In this document: in pieces, positions 16,042 to 24,321 of the stretch | Numbering within the stretch: the first letter of the stretch is position 1 | Layout of the letters: every line of letters starts with the position of its first letter | Assembly: GCF_022810305.1 (NCBI RefSeq) | Contig: NZ_JALGQH010000013.1 | Span: 62,001-126,000, forward strand | DNA: 64,000 bases | Source: Rhodococcus sp. ARC_M6 | GTDB taxonomy: Bacteria > Actinomycetota > Actinomycetes > Mycobacteriales > Mycobacteriaceae | Direction: 5' to 3' | Notes under the pieces: generated by a model | Databases searched by the model: none | Seen by the model: the letters and a program-made list of their open reading frames with translations, nothing else | What the model was told of the DNA's origin: nothing | Translations under genes and position numbers: made by a program

Positions 16042-17047
16042 GAGCTGCGCCGTTCGTTTCGGATCCTGCGCTCGGCCGACCGGAAACCGGATCTGCCCAC
16101 CGCGGCGAATCCACCTTCAGATACAGCGGTTTGCCCACCAGGATGTGCAGTGCCACGCCGAGATACTCGGCGATGAGGCCAAGTGAGAACAAGATTGCGC
16201 CCGAACACACGAGGAGCGCCACGATCATCGACGCCCATCCTTCGGGGTCGTTGTTGTCGCCGGTCACGGCTTGAACGAAGATCACCGCAGCCACGATCAC
16301 ACCGGCGAGCGCAAGCGTCACGCCGAGCAGGCTGACCAAGCGCAGGCCGCGGGTTCCGCTGCACAACACCATCTTCCAGAACAATGAGAACAGGCGGCGA
16401 TAGTTGTATCCGGATTCCTCGCGCCCTTCGGCGCGCAAAACGACCGGCACCGACGCGGTATTTCCCACCACCCAGGTCAAGGCGACGTCCAGGTAAGCGC
16501 CATTGGCGGCGACTTCGGCGAGTTGCCGACCGATATCGCCACGGATGAGCCGAAAACTTTCGAATCGAGCTGATGCCGGGAACGAAAATACCGTCGCCAG
16601 AACAGTTTTTGCGCCCCTCGACGTCACGTTTCGCAAGAATCCGTGCGGACGGGTGTTGGTGGGCTGGGAATAGACGAGGTCGGCACGCTCGGCCAACGCC
16701 GTGTCCAGAAAGGAACCGATGCAGGCCGGATCATGCTGCCCGTCCTCGTCCATCGTGACTACCCAATCACCGCGAGCGGCAGCCATCCCGGCAATCGTCG
16801 CAGCGTCCTGGCCGTAGTTGCGGCTGAGCCAGACAACACGAACCTGCTCGAAACGACGTTCCAACTCGAGGAGAACAACATCGGACCGGTCCGGGCCGTT
16901 GTCGTGAACCAGAACGATCTCGTCGACAGTGAACTCTGCACCGGAGGAACTGACGCAGGGACCGGAGAGTCCGTCCAGTTCCTCAACCAACGCCTCAATG
17001 GTCTTCTCGCCCTGGTAAACGGGCACTACGACGGAAATCGAGTGCAC
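16031..17047 (-). CDS. GT2 family polyprenyl-phosphate glycosyltransferase (GtrB/DPM1-like)
   Basis: A 338-residue GT-A enzyme of the kind that loads a sugar from a nucleotide donor onto polyprenyl phosphate on the cytoplasmic face. SISVVVPVYQGEKTIEALVEEL opens the fold, the metal-binding DED lies in MDEDGQHDP (99-107), and two C-terminal membrane helices (about 237-262 and 272-298) match GtrB proteins. GTG at 17047 is the start because GGGAG lies 10 nt upstream and the GT-A fold begins at once; the longer frame overlaps the divergent gene's promoter and start. It is coupled to the aminotransferase and divergent from the YfhO-like gene and gtrA. Confidence 0.9.
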   Translation of the reverse strand: MHSISVVVPVYQGEKTIEALVEELDGLSGPCVSSSGAEFTVDEIVLVHDNGPDRSDVVLLELERRFEQVRVVWLSRNYGQDAATIAGMAAARGDWVVTMDEDGQHDPACIGSFLDTALAERADLVYSQPTNTRPHGFLRNVTSRGAKTVLATVFSFPASARFESFRLIRGDIGRQLAEVAANGAYLDVALTWVVGNTASVPVVLRAEGREESGYNYRRLFSLFWKMVLCSGTRGLRLVSLLGVTLALAGVIVAAVIFVQAVTGDNNDPEGWASMIVALLVCSGAILFSLGLIAEYLGVALHILVGKPLYLKVDSPRWADPVSGRPSAGSETNGAAREH

Positions 17048-17215
17048 TCGCTTCTGCTCCCTTCGAGGGTCTCGGCTTGTGCCGAAATAGTGGGCCACCG
17101 GCCTCACACCGTCGCGAACTTTAACACGCGCATACGTGACGGACCTGAATGATCCCGGCGGTTCGGACACACGCGTCGCCAGGCATTGGGTCACCGATGT
17201 TAAAGTCTGGAACTC

Positions 17216-19417
17216 GTGGTGGAAACTCGAGGTCACGCCCGGCTCGACGTGTACAAATGGGGCGCTGTTACGGCAGTTGGTGTGATCGCGGGATATGTAG
17301 CGGTCATCCTCGCCAATGCGCGCCATTTCTATACCGACGACACCGAGTCCCAGTACGCCCCATTGTGGGTAATGCTCGGACAGCACCTGCGATCGGGCGA
17401 CCTACCGGTGTTGATCCCCGAGCATTGGATGGCGGGTAACTACGCCATCGAGGAAGCCGGCCTTCTCAACCCACCACAACTCCTGATCAACTTGATCGCG
17501 CCATCGTTCGACAACTTGGCGTTGTACGCCACGCTCGTAAAGTTGGTCTTCGCGATCATTCTCGGGCTCGGCGTGTATCGGATCTGCCTCGAATACGGTT
17601 CGAAGCCCGCGTGGGCTGCTGTCGCCGGAGCGTCGATTCCGTTCACCGGATTCTTGCTCTTCTTCGACGAGGCCAGCTGGATGACAGCGTTCACCGGCAC
17701 CGCCTGGATGGTGCAGGCGTGGGCGTCAGCGATCCGGTACTCCCGCGGCAAGAGCGGGCCCATACCGACGTTCGTGTTCCTGTATCTGGCGATATCCGTC
17801 CAATATGTCTTTCCGGCCGTCGAATCTGCCCTGATGATCGCTGCAGTGGCCATCGGTGAGGTTGTCTACCAACGACGCTGGGCACCGTCGCTGCGACTGC
17901 TTGCGGTGGCTGCAAGCGCCGCGCTGGTCGGTATGGCTACGTATATCCCGAGTGTGCTCACCGCCGATGTCACGTGGCGAGGCGCATCGGAGATCAAGAA
18001 CGACCAATTCCTTGCTGTTCCGTGGTCGGAATCTCTGAACGCCAGCCTGCCAAGCACCTTGCCGGCCTTCACCTCCTGGTGGGGCTATATCCAGACGATG
18101 CCGATGGTCTACATCGCCTGGTTCCTCATCCCCGCGCTGGCATTCATCGACTGGGGCAAGGCCCGCGGCGCGGCGCGCGAACTGACCAGCCTCGGAATCT
18201 TCACGGTGGCCGTGTTGATGTGGACTGCCGGACCGAGCAACATCGGCCCCTTGCGATGGCCGGCCCGCGTCCTGCCGATGGTTGCGATCGGACTGCTGGT
18301 GCTGGTCTGCACGCTCCTGGGCCGGTACGCCACCACCAACAACTTGCGACGACGCGCCACCGCTGCGGGACTCCTGATCGGCCTGCTGCTGGTGCGTTCC
18401 GCGTCAGCCGCTCCGAGTCACCTGAAATGGCACATCATCTCAGCCCTCGCGGTTGCAGCTCTCGGCGCCGCAGTGGTGTGGCTCGGCCGAACCAGGGGTA
18501 CCGCGTTTGCGTGCGTTCTGGCGATAGCCGCGGTCTCCCCCATCGCCTACTCCCAGGTTCGGGCCGCCCAGCCGACCCCGATGAGCTGGAATCTTCCCGA
18601 ATCTCGTTCGGACATGACTGCAGCCTTCCCCGATTTCGACGGCACAACACTGCAACTCGCGGATCGTGCTCTGATCGCACCGGGCGACCGCACATTGAGC
18701 GGCGCCTACGGATCACTCGCCTTCGGGAACTACCCCAAGGATCTGGGGCTCACCTACACCAGCGGCTACACCCCCAACGGGCACTACTACTTCGGCAATA
18801 TCCTGTGCATGCGTTGGGATATGAGTGTGTGCCCCGACGCTTTCCGAAACGCTTTCGCCGTCGAACCGGCCACCGGCCGCACTTTCGTCGATCTGATGAA
18901 CGTAGACCGAGTTGTCCTACAGAACGCCCTGTATCCGAATGCTCGCAGCGGGCCCGCGCCCGACGGCTGGAAATGGGTCGACTACCCCGGCCACGAGAAC
19001 TACATTTCCGTACTCGAACGGATCGACGGACCGGTCTCGATCCGCAACGGTCGAATCTCCGATACCCAAGGCGTAGAAGCTACTTCGATCGCCGAATCGA
19101 ACCTGTCGAGCACTCTTCGAGTGAGCTCGGAAAGCGGCGGAAAGGTCGTGTTCGCACGCTTGGGCTGGCCGGGCTACCGAGCGACGCTGAACGGCGAGCC
19201 GGTGCCCATCGACGTAGTCGCGAAGTCCTTTGTCACCGTGGATGTTCCGGCCGGCACGAAGGATGCCGAACTGGTTCTCACCTGGCGGCCACCGGGCTGG
19301 AAGATCGGCGCCGCTTCAGCGATCGCAGGATTGGCCGGACTGGGTATCCTCGAATGGATGTACCTGCGCGGCCGTCGCCGTGACCGAATCGCCGATGCTC
19401 CGAGTGCACTACCGTGA
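17216..19417 (+). CDS. YfhO-like multi-pass membrane protein, probable GT-C glycosyltransferase
   Basis: A 733-residue membrane protein with about 12-13 hydrophobic segments and a C-terminal outside domain (roughly 450-700) followed by a last membrane helix (AASAIAGLAGLGILEWMYL) and a basic tail, the YfhO plan. The first loop has acidic DDTESQYAPLW, where GT-C enzymes carry catalytic acids. YfhO proteins transfer sugars from polyprenyl phosphate to envelope polymers. GTG 17216 or the adjacent GTG 17219 is the start. The stop overlaps the gtrA start by 4 bp (GTGA), a strong functional link. The acceptor is unknown; arabinogalactan, lipoglycans or proteins are candidates. Confidence 0.85.
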   Translation: MVETRGHARLDVYKWGAVTAVGVIAGYVAVILANARHFYTDDTESQYAPLWVMLGQHLRSGDLPVLIPEHWMAGNYAIEEAGLLNPPQLLINLIAPSFDNLALYATLVKLVFAIILGLGVYRICLEYGSKPAWAAVAGASIPFTGFLLFFDEASWMTAFTGTAWMVQAWASAIRYSRGKSGPIPTFVFLYLAISVQYVFPAVESALMIAAVAIGEVVYQRRWAPSLRLLAVAASAALVGMATYIPSVLTADVTWRGASEIKNDQFLAVPWSESLNASLPSTLPAFTSWWGYIQTMPMVYIAWFLIPALAFIDWGKARGAARELTSLGIFTVAVLMWTAGPSNIGPLRWPARVLPMVAIGLLVLVCTLLGRYATTNNLRRRATAAGLLIGLLLVRSASAAPSHLKWHIISALAVAALGAAVVWLGRTRGTAFACVLAIAAVSPIAYSQVRAAQPTPMSWNLPESRSDMTAAFPDFDGTTLQLADRALIAPGDRTLSGAYGSLAFGNYPKDLGLTYTSGYTPNGHYYFGNILCMRWDMSVCPDAFRNAFAVEPATGRTFVDLMNVDRVVLQNALYPNARSGPAPDGWKWVDYPGHENYISVLERIDGPVSIRNGRISDTQGVEATSIAESNLSSTLRVSSESGGKVVFARLGWPGYRATLNGEPVPIDVVAKSFVTVDVPAGTKDAELVLTWRPPGWKIGAASAIAGLAGLGILEWMYLRGRRRDRIADAPSALP

Positions 19418-19860
19418 GCACCGAAGAGGCCCACACTGCCGACCCGGGGCCGCTTCTGCGGATCGTGAAACATCAGCCGATCGCGTTTGCCATTGTCGGA
19501 GTGGCGAATACCGTGATCGGGTACCTTCTGTTCGTTCTGTGGATGCTGATACTCGACAACGAGAAGCTCTACCAGGTTGCACTGATCGGCGCCTACAGCG
19601 TCAGCGTTCTCATAGCGTTTGTGCTGCACCGGACTTTGGTTTTCCGGGTACGCGGCCAAGTGACCCGCGATCTCGCGGCGTTTGTCGTCGTCAACTCAGG
19701 CGGACTTGCTCTCAACCTGATCTTGGCGACGATTGCCGTATCGGTTTTCCACGCGCCACCACTGCCGACACAGGCAGTGGTGATGCTGATCGTCGCCGGC
19801 GTGAGCTTCTTGGGACACCGCTACTTCTCGTTCCGGCGCAGTCCGGCTGGCAAGCCCTAG
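19414..19860 (+). CDS. gtrA: GtrA family membrane protein (polyprenyl-sugar flippase)
   Basis: A 148-residue protein with four membrane helices and the family pattern FAIVGVANTVIGYLLFVLW, then FVLHRTLVFR in the second half and SFLGHRYFSFRR at the end. GtrA-type proteins are thought to move polyprenyl-linked sugars across the membrane for a GT-C enzyme. It overlaps the YfhO-like gene by 4 bp; with the GT2 gene next door it completes the three-part Gtr layout. Its stop TAG shares CTAG (19857-19860) with the convergent TetR gene. Confidence 0.9.
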   Translation: MSTEEAHTADPGPLLRIVKHQPIAFAIVGVANTVIGYLLFVLWMLILDNEKLYQVALIGAYSVSVLIAFVLHRTLVFRVRGQVTRDLAAFVVVNSGGLALNLILATIAVSVFHAPPLPTQAVVMLIVAGVSFLGHRYFSFRRSPAGKP

Positions 19861-20432
19861 TCGCGAGGCAACGCACGGTCGACTGCCATCTCGACCACTA
19901 CGCGAAGATCTTCATCCCCGAAAAGATCCGGCAATGTGAGACGGTCGACGACCAGCCAATTCAAGGACATATAGAGCAACCGGACGGTGGTCGCGTCACC
20001 AGGTACTCCCGACGCCAGGTGATTGGCGACGTTCTGTTCAAAATCCTCGCGGATTCGTTCCGTGAGCACTAACCGCAGGTCTGGTCGACGGGTCGCCTCC
20101 AGGCGCAACTCCATGAGCGCAAGGAATCCCGTCCCGAATGAGGTGACTCGTTCGACCACGTCGAGCATGAGCGTCACCAGTCGCTCACGATCGGTGCCGT
20201 TGGCTGGATCGATCATCGCATCAATGTTGTCCGGCAGCAGGCGCTCGTAGATCCGGCCACCTACTTGAGTAAACAGGTCATTGCGACTCGAGAAGTAATT
20301 CGATGCAGTCCCGTTCGGCACGGCTGCCTGTGCGTCGACGGCTCGAAATGTCAAGCCTCTAGCGCCCTCTCGCGCCAGCACCTCGATTGCCGCATCGATC
20401 AGCGCCAGCCGACGTCCCGGGTTCTTTCGCAC
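19857..20432 (-). CDS. TetR family transcriptional regulator
   Basis: A 191-residue repressor-type protein. The helix-turn-helix spans about residues 10-55 (IDAAIEVLAREGARGLTFRAVDAQAAVPNGTASNYFSSRNDLF), with a ligand-binding helical domain after it. GTG start at 20432. It is divergent from the reductase-like gene at 20501 with 68 bp between, the usual arrangement for a TetR regulator and its target; the TTGACA of the rightward promoter touches its start codon, so autoregulation is likely. The ligand is unknown. Confidence 0.9.
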   Translation of the reverse strand: MRKNPGRRLALIDAAIEVLAREGARGLTFRAVDAQAAVPNGTASNYFSSRNDLFTQVGGRIYERLLPDNIDAMIDPANGTDRERLVTLMLDVVERVTSFGTGFLALMELRLEATRRPDLRLVLTERIREDFEQNVANHLASGVPGDATTVRLLYMSLNWLVVDRLTLPDLFGDEDLRVVVEMAVDRALPRD

Positions 20433-20462
20433 TTGACATCACTTCTTTCACAACCCTAAGTT
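20433..20462 (+). promoter_or_regulatory. Candidate promoter of the reductase-like gene
   Basis: TTGACA (20433-20438), an 18-nt spacer and TAAGTT (20457-20462) form a plausible sigma-70-type promoter 39 bp before the ATG at 20501. It abuts the TetR start codon. No convincing palindromic operator could be picked out in the 68-bp region. Confidence 0.45.
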
Positions 20463-20500
20463 AAACCACTACAGATAGAGTACTACGAACGGAGTTCTTC

Positions 20501-21076
20501 ATGCGCAAGCTTGTGTACTACGTCGGAACGACGCTGGACGGCTACATCGCAGGTCCCGGCGGAGAGTTCGATTTCTTTCCACTTTCCGAACGGATGACCG
20601 CGTCGCTCAACGAGCGTTACCCCGAGACCGTGCCTACACACATCCGGCCTCACATCGGTATGGACAGCCCACCCAATAGAGTCTTCGACACCGTCATCAT
20701 GGGCCGCGGTTCCTATGAACCTGCACGAAGTGTCGGAGTGAGCAGTCCCTACGCGCACCTTCGGCAGTATGTCGTCTCGACGACTCTCTCCGACATCGAC
20801 GATCCTGCGATTAACATGGTGCGCAGCGATCCACTTACGACGATCAAAGACCTCAAAGCCGTAGAAGGACAGAGCATCTGGCTGTGTGGCGGCGGAAAAC
20901 TTGCCAGCGCGCTACTACCCGAGATCGACGAATTGATCATCAAGAGATATCCGGTCATCGCCGGCGCGGGAATACCGATGATCGTCGGCACATTTGAGCC
21001 GACACTCTTCACACCCACAGCCAGTGAGGAATTCGACAACGGTGCGAGCGTCACCTGGCTGAAGCGAAACAGCTAG
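20501..21076 (+). CDS. Dihydrofolate reductase-like protein (RibD C-terminal family)
   Basis: A 191-residue protein of the DHFR/RibD-C superfamily, NADPH-dependent reductases of mostly unknown substrate. MRKLVYYVGTTLDGYIAGPGG is the family opening, DTVIMGRGSYE and IWLCGGGKLASALLPEIDELIIKRYPVIAGAGIPM carry the dinucleotide-site glycines. GGAG lies 7-10 nt upstream of ATG 20501. It is divergent from a TetR regulator, so it is probably induced by some compound. Its stop shares CTAG (21073-21076) with trmD. It is not the essential folA enzyme, which has a different active-site pattern. Confidence 0.88.
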   Translation: MRKLVYYVGTTLDGYIAGPGGEFDFFPLSERMTASLNERYPETVPTHIRPHIGMDSPPNRVFDTVIMGRGSYEPARSVGVSSPYAHLRQYVVSTTLSDIDDPAINMVRSDPLTTIKDLKAVEGQSIWLCGGGKLASALLPEIDELIIKRYPVIAGAGIPMIVGTFEPTLFTPTASEEFDNGASVTWLKRNS

Positions 21077-21777
21077 GGCAGGAGATCCGGCCGACGCTCG
21101 GCGGTGCGGGCCAGAGACTGCTCATGACGCCACGCCTTGACCTTGGCGTGATCACCGGACAGCAGAACGGGCGGAACCTCGAGGTCTCGCCACACCGCCG
21201 GGCGTGTGTAGCTGGGGCCTTCGAGAAGTCCGTCGGAGAACGAATCCTCTTGATGTGAAAGCTGATTGCCGAGAACGCCGGGCATCAGACGCACAACAGC
21301 TTCGACCATCACAAGGACGGCTGCTTCACCGCCGATCAGCACGTAATCACCGATGCTGACTTCCTCGACACGCACGCGCTTGGCCGCGTCGTCGAAGACT
21401 CGCTGATCGATACCCTCGTACCGACCGCACGCGAAGACCAGATGCTTTGCCTTCGACCAACGCTCGGCTGTGGCCTGAGTAAACGGAACGCCGGCGGGAG
21501 TGGGCACCACCAGAATTGTTTCCGCGTCGTCCGGCCCCTCGGATTCGGAACGTCCGATGACGTCGTCGAGAGCGGGACCCCAGACCGTGGGCTTCATGAC
21601 CATGCCCGGTCCCCCGCCGTACGGGGAATCGTCGACGGCTTTGTGAACGTCTTGCGTCCAGGATCGAAGATCGTGAACGTCTACCGAGATCAAGCCACGT
21701 TCAATTGCCTTGCCCAACAGGGCAGCACGAAGCGGTTCGAGATACTCGGGAAAAATTGTGACTACGTCGAGACGCAT
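21073..21777 (-). CDS. trmD: tRNA (guanine-37-N1)-methyltransferase
   Basis: Methylates G37 next to the anticodon using S-adenosylmethionine, which prevents +1 frameshifting. The 234-residue SPOUT enzyme has YGGGPGMV (53-60), CGRYEGID (117-124) and SIGDYVLIGGE (141-151), which make the trefoil-knot cofactor site. The start is ATG 21777 (MRLDVVTIFPEYLEPL); the longer frame overlaps rimM. It lies 7 bp after rimM, last in the rpsP-khpA-rimM-trmD operon. Confidence 0.97.
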   Translation of the reverse strand: MRLDVVTIFPEYLEPLRAALLGKAIERGLISVDVHDLRSWTQDVHKAVDDSPYGGGPGMVMKPTVWGPALDDVIGRSESEGPDDAETILVVPTPAGVPFTQATAERWSKAKHLVFACGRYEGIDQRVFDDAAKRVRVEEVSIGDYVLIGGEAAVLVMVEAVVRLMPGVLGNQLSHQEDSFSDGLLEGPSYTRPAVWRDLEVPPVLLSGDHAKVKAWRHEQSLARTAERRPDLLP

Positions 21778-21784
21778 GAAGAGA

Positions 21785-22342
21785 TCAGTCGCTATCGGAG
21801 TTCGACTTGTCACCGAAATCCGGGTCGAGAAGGCCCTCCGGAGGCGCAATCTCGATGAGACCGTCGGCCGTGGATACCTTTGTCACGATTGCAGCGACAA
21901 AAGGAACCAACAACTCGCCGGATGTCTCACCGGTGCGCCTGATGGAAAGCAATTCGCCTGCGGCGGAATGTAATACCTCGATCACGGAACCAACTTCGGT
22001 GCCGTCGGCCAGTACGACCTTCAGCCCTTCGAGTTCGTGATCGTAAAACTCGTCCGGATCATCGGACGGTTCGAGATCTGCGGTGTCGATGACAAACATC
22101 GTGCCCCGCAAGGCATCTGCTTCGCTCCGATCGGTGATACCGACAAGGCGCAGCAGAAGCCGCCCGGAATGATTCCGGGCAGCTTCTACCGTGTACGACT
22201 TCAGTGTCGACTCGCGCGGCTTGTGTCCGTTCAGCACGGTGCCAACGGCAAAGCGTTCTTCGGGTTCGTCAGTACGAACGTCGACGACAAGCTCACCTTT
22301 GATGCCGTGTGACTTTGCGACACGGCCGACTACGAGTTCCAC
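21785..22342 (-). CDS. rimM: Ribosome maturation factor RimM
   Basis: Helps assemble the 30S head domain and binds S19. The 185-residue protein begins [22 protein letters not shown], the classic RimM start, and has the PRC-barrel half with [21 protein letters not shown] and [16 protein letters not shown] start at 22342, 12 bp after khpA. The acidic C-terminal tail is ordinary for actinobacteria. Confidence 0.96.
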   Translation of the reverse strand: MELVVGRVAKSHGIKGELVVDVRTDEPEERFAVGTVLNGHKPRESTLKSYTVEAARNHSGRLLLRLVGITDRSEADALRGTMFVIDTADLEPSDDPDEFYDHELEGLKVVLADGTEVGSVIEVLHSAAGELLSIRRTGETSGELLVPFVAAIVTKVSTADGLIEIAPPEGLLDPDFGDKSNSDSD

Positions 22343-22354
22343 TGTTTCTGCCGT

Positions 22355-22597
22355 CTACTGATCGGTGTCGACGACGTCGACGCGAATGCCACGGCCACCG
22401 ATACCGGAGACCAGGGTCCGCAGAGCGGTCGCGGTACGTCCGCCCCTGCCGATGACCTTGCCGAGATCGTCAGGGTGCACATGCACCTCGACGGTACGTC
22501 CACGGCGTCCGGTCATCAGTTCGACGCGAACGTCGTCAGGATTGGCGACAATGCCGCGAACCAAATGCTCTACCGCATCAGCGACGACGGCACTCAC
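22355..22597 (-). CDS. khpA: KH-domain RNA-binding protein KhpA
   Basis: An 80-residue single KH-domain protein, a small RNA-binding partner (with KhpB in other bacteria) that affects cell division and translation. The KH GxxG loop is in [23 protein letters not shown] at 22597 overlaps the rpsP stop by 4 bp (GTGA). The rpsP-khpA-rimM-trmD order is the same as in mycobacteria. Confidence 0.95.
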   Translation of the reverse strand: MSAVVADAVEHLVRGIVANPDDVRVELMTGRRGRTVEVHVHPDDLGKVIGRGGRTATALRTLVSGIGGRGIRVDVVDTDQ

Positions 22598-23049
22598 TTG
22601 TCAGCAGCCTCGGCGTCTGCAGCGGGAGCCTCGGCAGCAGCCTCGACCTCTTCGACCTTGGCGGCCTTCTTCTTCTTGGGGGTGATTGCTTCTGCAACCG
22701 GCTCGCTCTCAGCCTGCGCGAGGGCAGCCTGGAAGAGTTCGAGCTTGGAGGGCTTGGCTTCCTTGACACGCAAGGTGCCTTCGGTGCCCGGGAGGCCCTT
22801 GAACTTCTGCCAGTCACCGGTGATCTTGAGGAGGGCTTCGACGGGCTCGGTGGCCTGTGCGCCAACGCCCAACCAGTACTGTGCGCGCTCGGAGTCGATC
22901 TCGATGAAGGAAGGCTCTTCCTTCGGGTGGTACTTGCCGATCGTCTCGATCGAACGGCCGTCGCGACGGGTGCGAGCGTCGGCAATGACAACGCGGTACT
23001 GAGCGTTGCGGATCTTGCCGAGGCGGGTGAGCTTGATCTTGACAGCCAT
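22594..23049 (-). CDS. rpsP: 30S ribosomal protein S16
   Basis: S16 stabilises the 30S body. The first 80 or so residues are the conserved domain ([54 protein letters not shown]). Actinobacterial S16 has a long extension; here about 70 residues rich in Ala, Glu and Lys ([25 protein letters not shown]). ATG 23049 with GGAG 10 nt upstream. First gene of the operon. Confidence 0.97.
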   Translation of the reverse strand: MAVKIKLTRLGKIRNAQYRVVIADARTRRDGRSIETIGKYHPKEEPSFIEIDSERAQYWLGVGAQATEPVEALLKITGDWQKFKGLPGTEGTLRVKEAKPSKLELFQAALAQAESEPVAEAITPKKKKAAKVEEVEAAAEAPAADAEAADK

Positions 23050-23108
23050 GGCTGTGGTACTCCTTCAGCGCGCACGAATGCGGCGCGCGTGTCACGTGCA
23101 ATTCAGCA

Positions 23109-23128
23109 ACTCACACGAATTTGTGAGT
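23109..23128. repeat. Inverted repeat in the rpsP leader region
   Basis: ACTCACA (23109-23115) and TGTGAGT (23122-23128) flank CGAATT, 60 bp upstream of rpsP. A second GC-rich pair, GCGCGC at 23068-23073 and 23083-23088, lies nearer the start. These could be leader hairpins or an operator for the rpsP operon. Confidence 0.4.
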
Positions 23129-23238
23129 CCGGTTTTGCCTCTAACCTGTGACCGTCGCAGCGGTACGTAACCGGTTGCGACGAACAGTCGTCCATTCTGC
23201 CAGATCCGGTTCCCCCGGCGAAATCCGGGGAGCCGAAT

Positions 23239-24318
23239 TCAGTCGAAAAGGTTTCCGCGAAGCATCACTCGAGTGGGCTTCGACAGCACAGCGGTGTTTC
23301 CGCGCGGATCTTCCTCGAAAACAACGAGGTCAGCGGGCGCCCCTTCGACGATCCCCGGCGCCCCCAACCAGCCGCGTGCGTCCCAGCAAGCCGCCCCGAG
23401 AGCGTCGTGCGCCGACAGTCCGGCCAATTGGAGCTCGGCCACCTCGTCCGCGATGCGGCCGTGCAAGATCGATCCCCCGGCATCGGTGCCGGCATAGATC
23501 GGAATACCCGCCTCATGGGCGGCGCCGATCGTCTGATGACGCCGCGCATGCAGATCGCGCATATGCGCCGCGTAGATCGGGTACCGCGTTGCCGAGTCTG
23601 CAATTCCGGGGAAAGTCGCAATGTTGATGAGCGTCGGAACCAAGGCGGTTCCGCGAGAGACCATCAAATCGATGGTCTCGTCCGTCAACCCCGTGCCGTG
23701 TTCGATGCAGTCGATGCCGGCATTGATCAGACCCGGCAAAGCGTCCTCGGCGAATACATGCGCCGTCACCTTGGCACCTTCGGCATGAGCTGCCGCAATC
23801 GCTTCGACCAGAATCTCGTCGCTCCACAGCGGCGCGAGGTCACCGACGGAACGATCGATCCAGTCGCCGACGAGTTTGACCCAGCCGTCGCCGGCTCGCG
23901 CTTGACGCGCTACCTCGGCAGGAAGCTGCGATTCGTCGTCGAGATCAACGGGCAAGCCCGGGATGTATCGCTTGGGCGCAGCAATATGCTGACCGGCTCG
24001 AATGATCCGCGGAAGATCGAGACGCTCATCGATGAAGCGGGTATCGACGGGTGAACCGGCGTCGCGCAACAACAGCACTCCGGCATCACGCTCGGTTTCA
24101 GCCTGCGCAATCAAACCGTCGATGCTCTCCCCGCCGCCGCCACCGAAGCGGATTCCGACATGGCAATGCGCGTCGACAAGTCCGGGAGCGATCCAGCCCG
24201 ATTCCACGACGGTCTCGGCGCCGGCGACCGGTTCGAAGGTGATCCGGCCGTCGACAACCCACAGTTCGATGGGCGCAGCATCGGGCAGACCGATCCCCCG
24301 CAGATGCAGAACACTCAT
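23239..24318 (-). CDS. Metal-dependent amidohydrolase
   Basis: A 359-residue amidohydrolase-superfamily enzyme. The metal ligands expected of the TIM barrel are visible: HCHVG (in GLVDAHCHVGIRFG), a Lys in DGWVKLVGDW, His in KVTAHVF and in CIEHGTGL, and the final Asp in YAGTDAGGS. The substrate is not evident; imidazolonepropionase-like or dipeptidase-like members share this plan. It starts 3 bp after the ffh stop, as in M. tuberculosis (Rv2915c after ffh), so it is co-transcribed with ffh, although no functional link is known. Confidence 0.9.
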   Translation of the reverse strand: MSVLHLRGIGLPDAAPIELWVVDGRITFEPVAGAETVVESGWIAPGLVDAHCHVGIRFGGGGGESIDGLIAQAETERDAGVLLLRDAGSPVDTRFIDERLDLPRIIRAGQHIAAPKRYIPGLPVDLDDESQLPAEVARQARAGDGWVKLVGDWIDRSVGDLAPLWSDEILVEAIAAAHAEGAKVTAHVFAEDALPGLINAGIDCIEHGTGLTDETIDLMVSRGTALVPTLINIATFPGIADSATRYPIYAAHMRDLHARRHQTIGAAHEAGIPIYAGTDAGGSILHGRIADEVAELQLAGLSAHDALGAACWDARGWLGAPGIVEGAPADLVVFEEDPRGNTAVLSKPTRVMLRGNLFD

Positions 24319-24321
24319 TTT

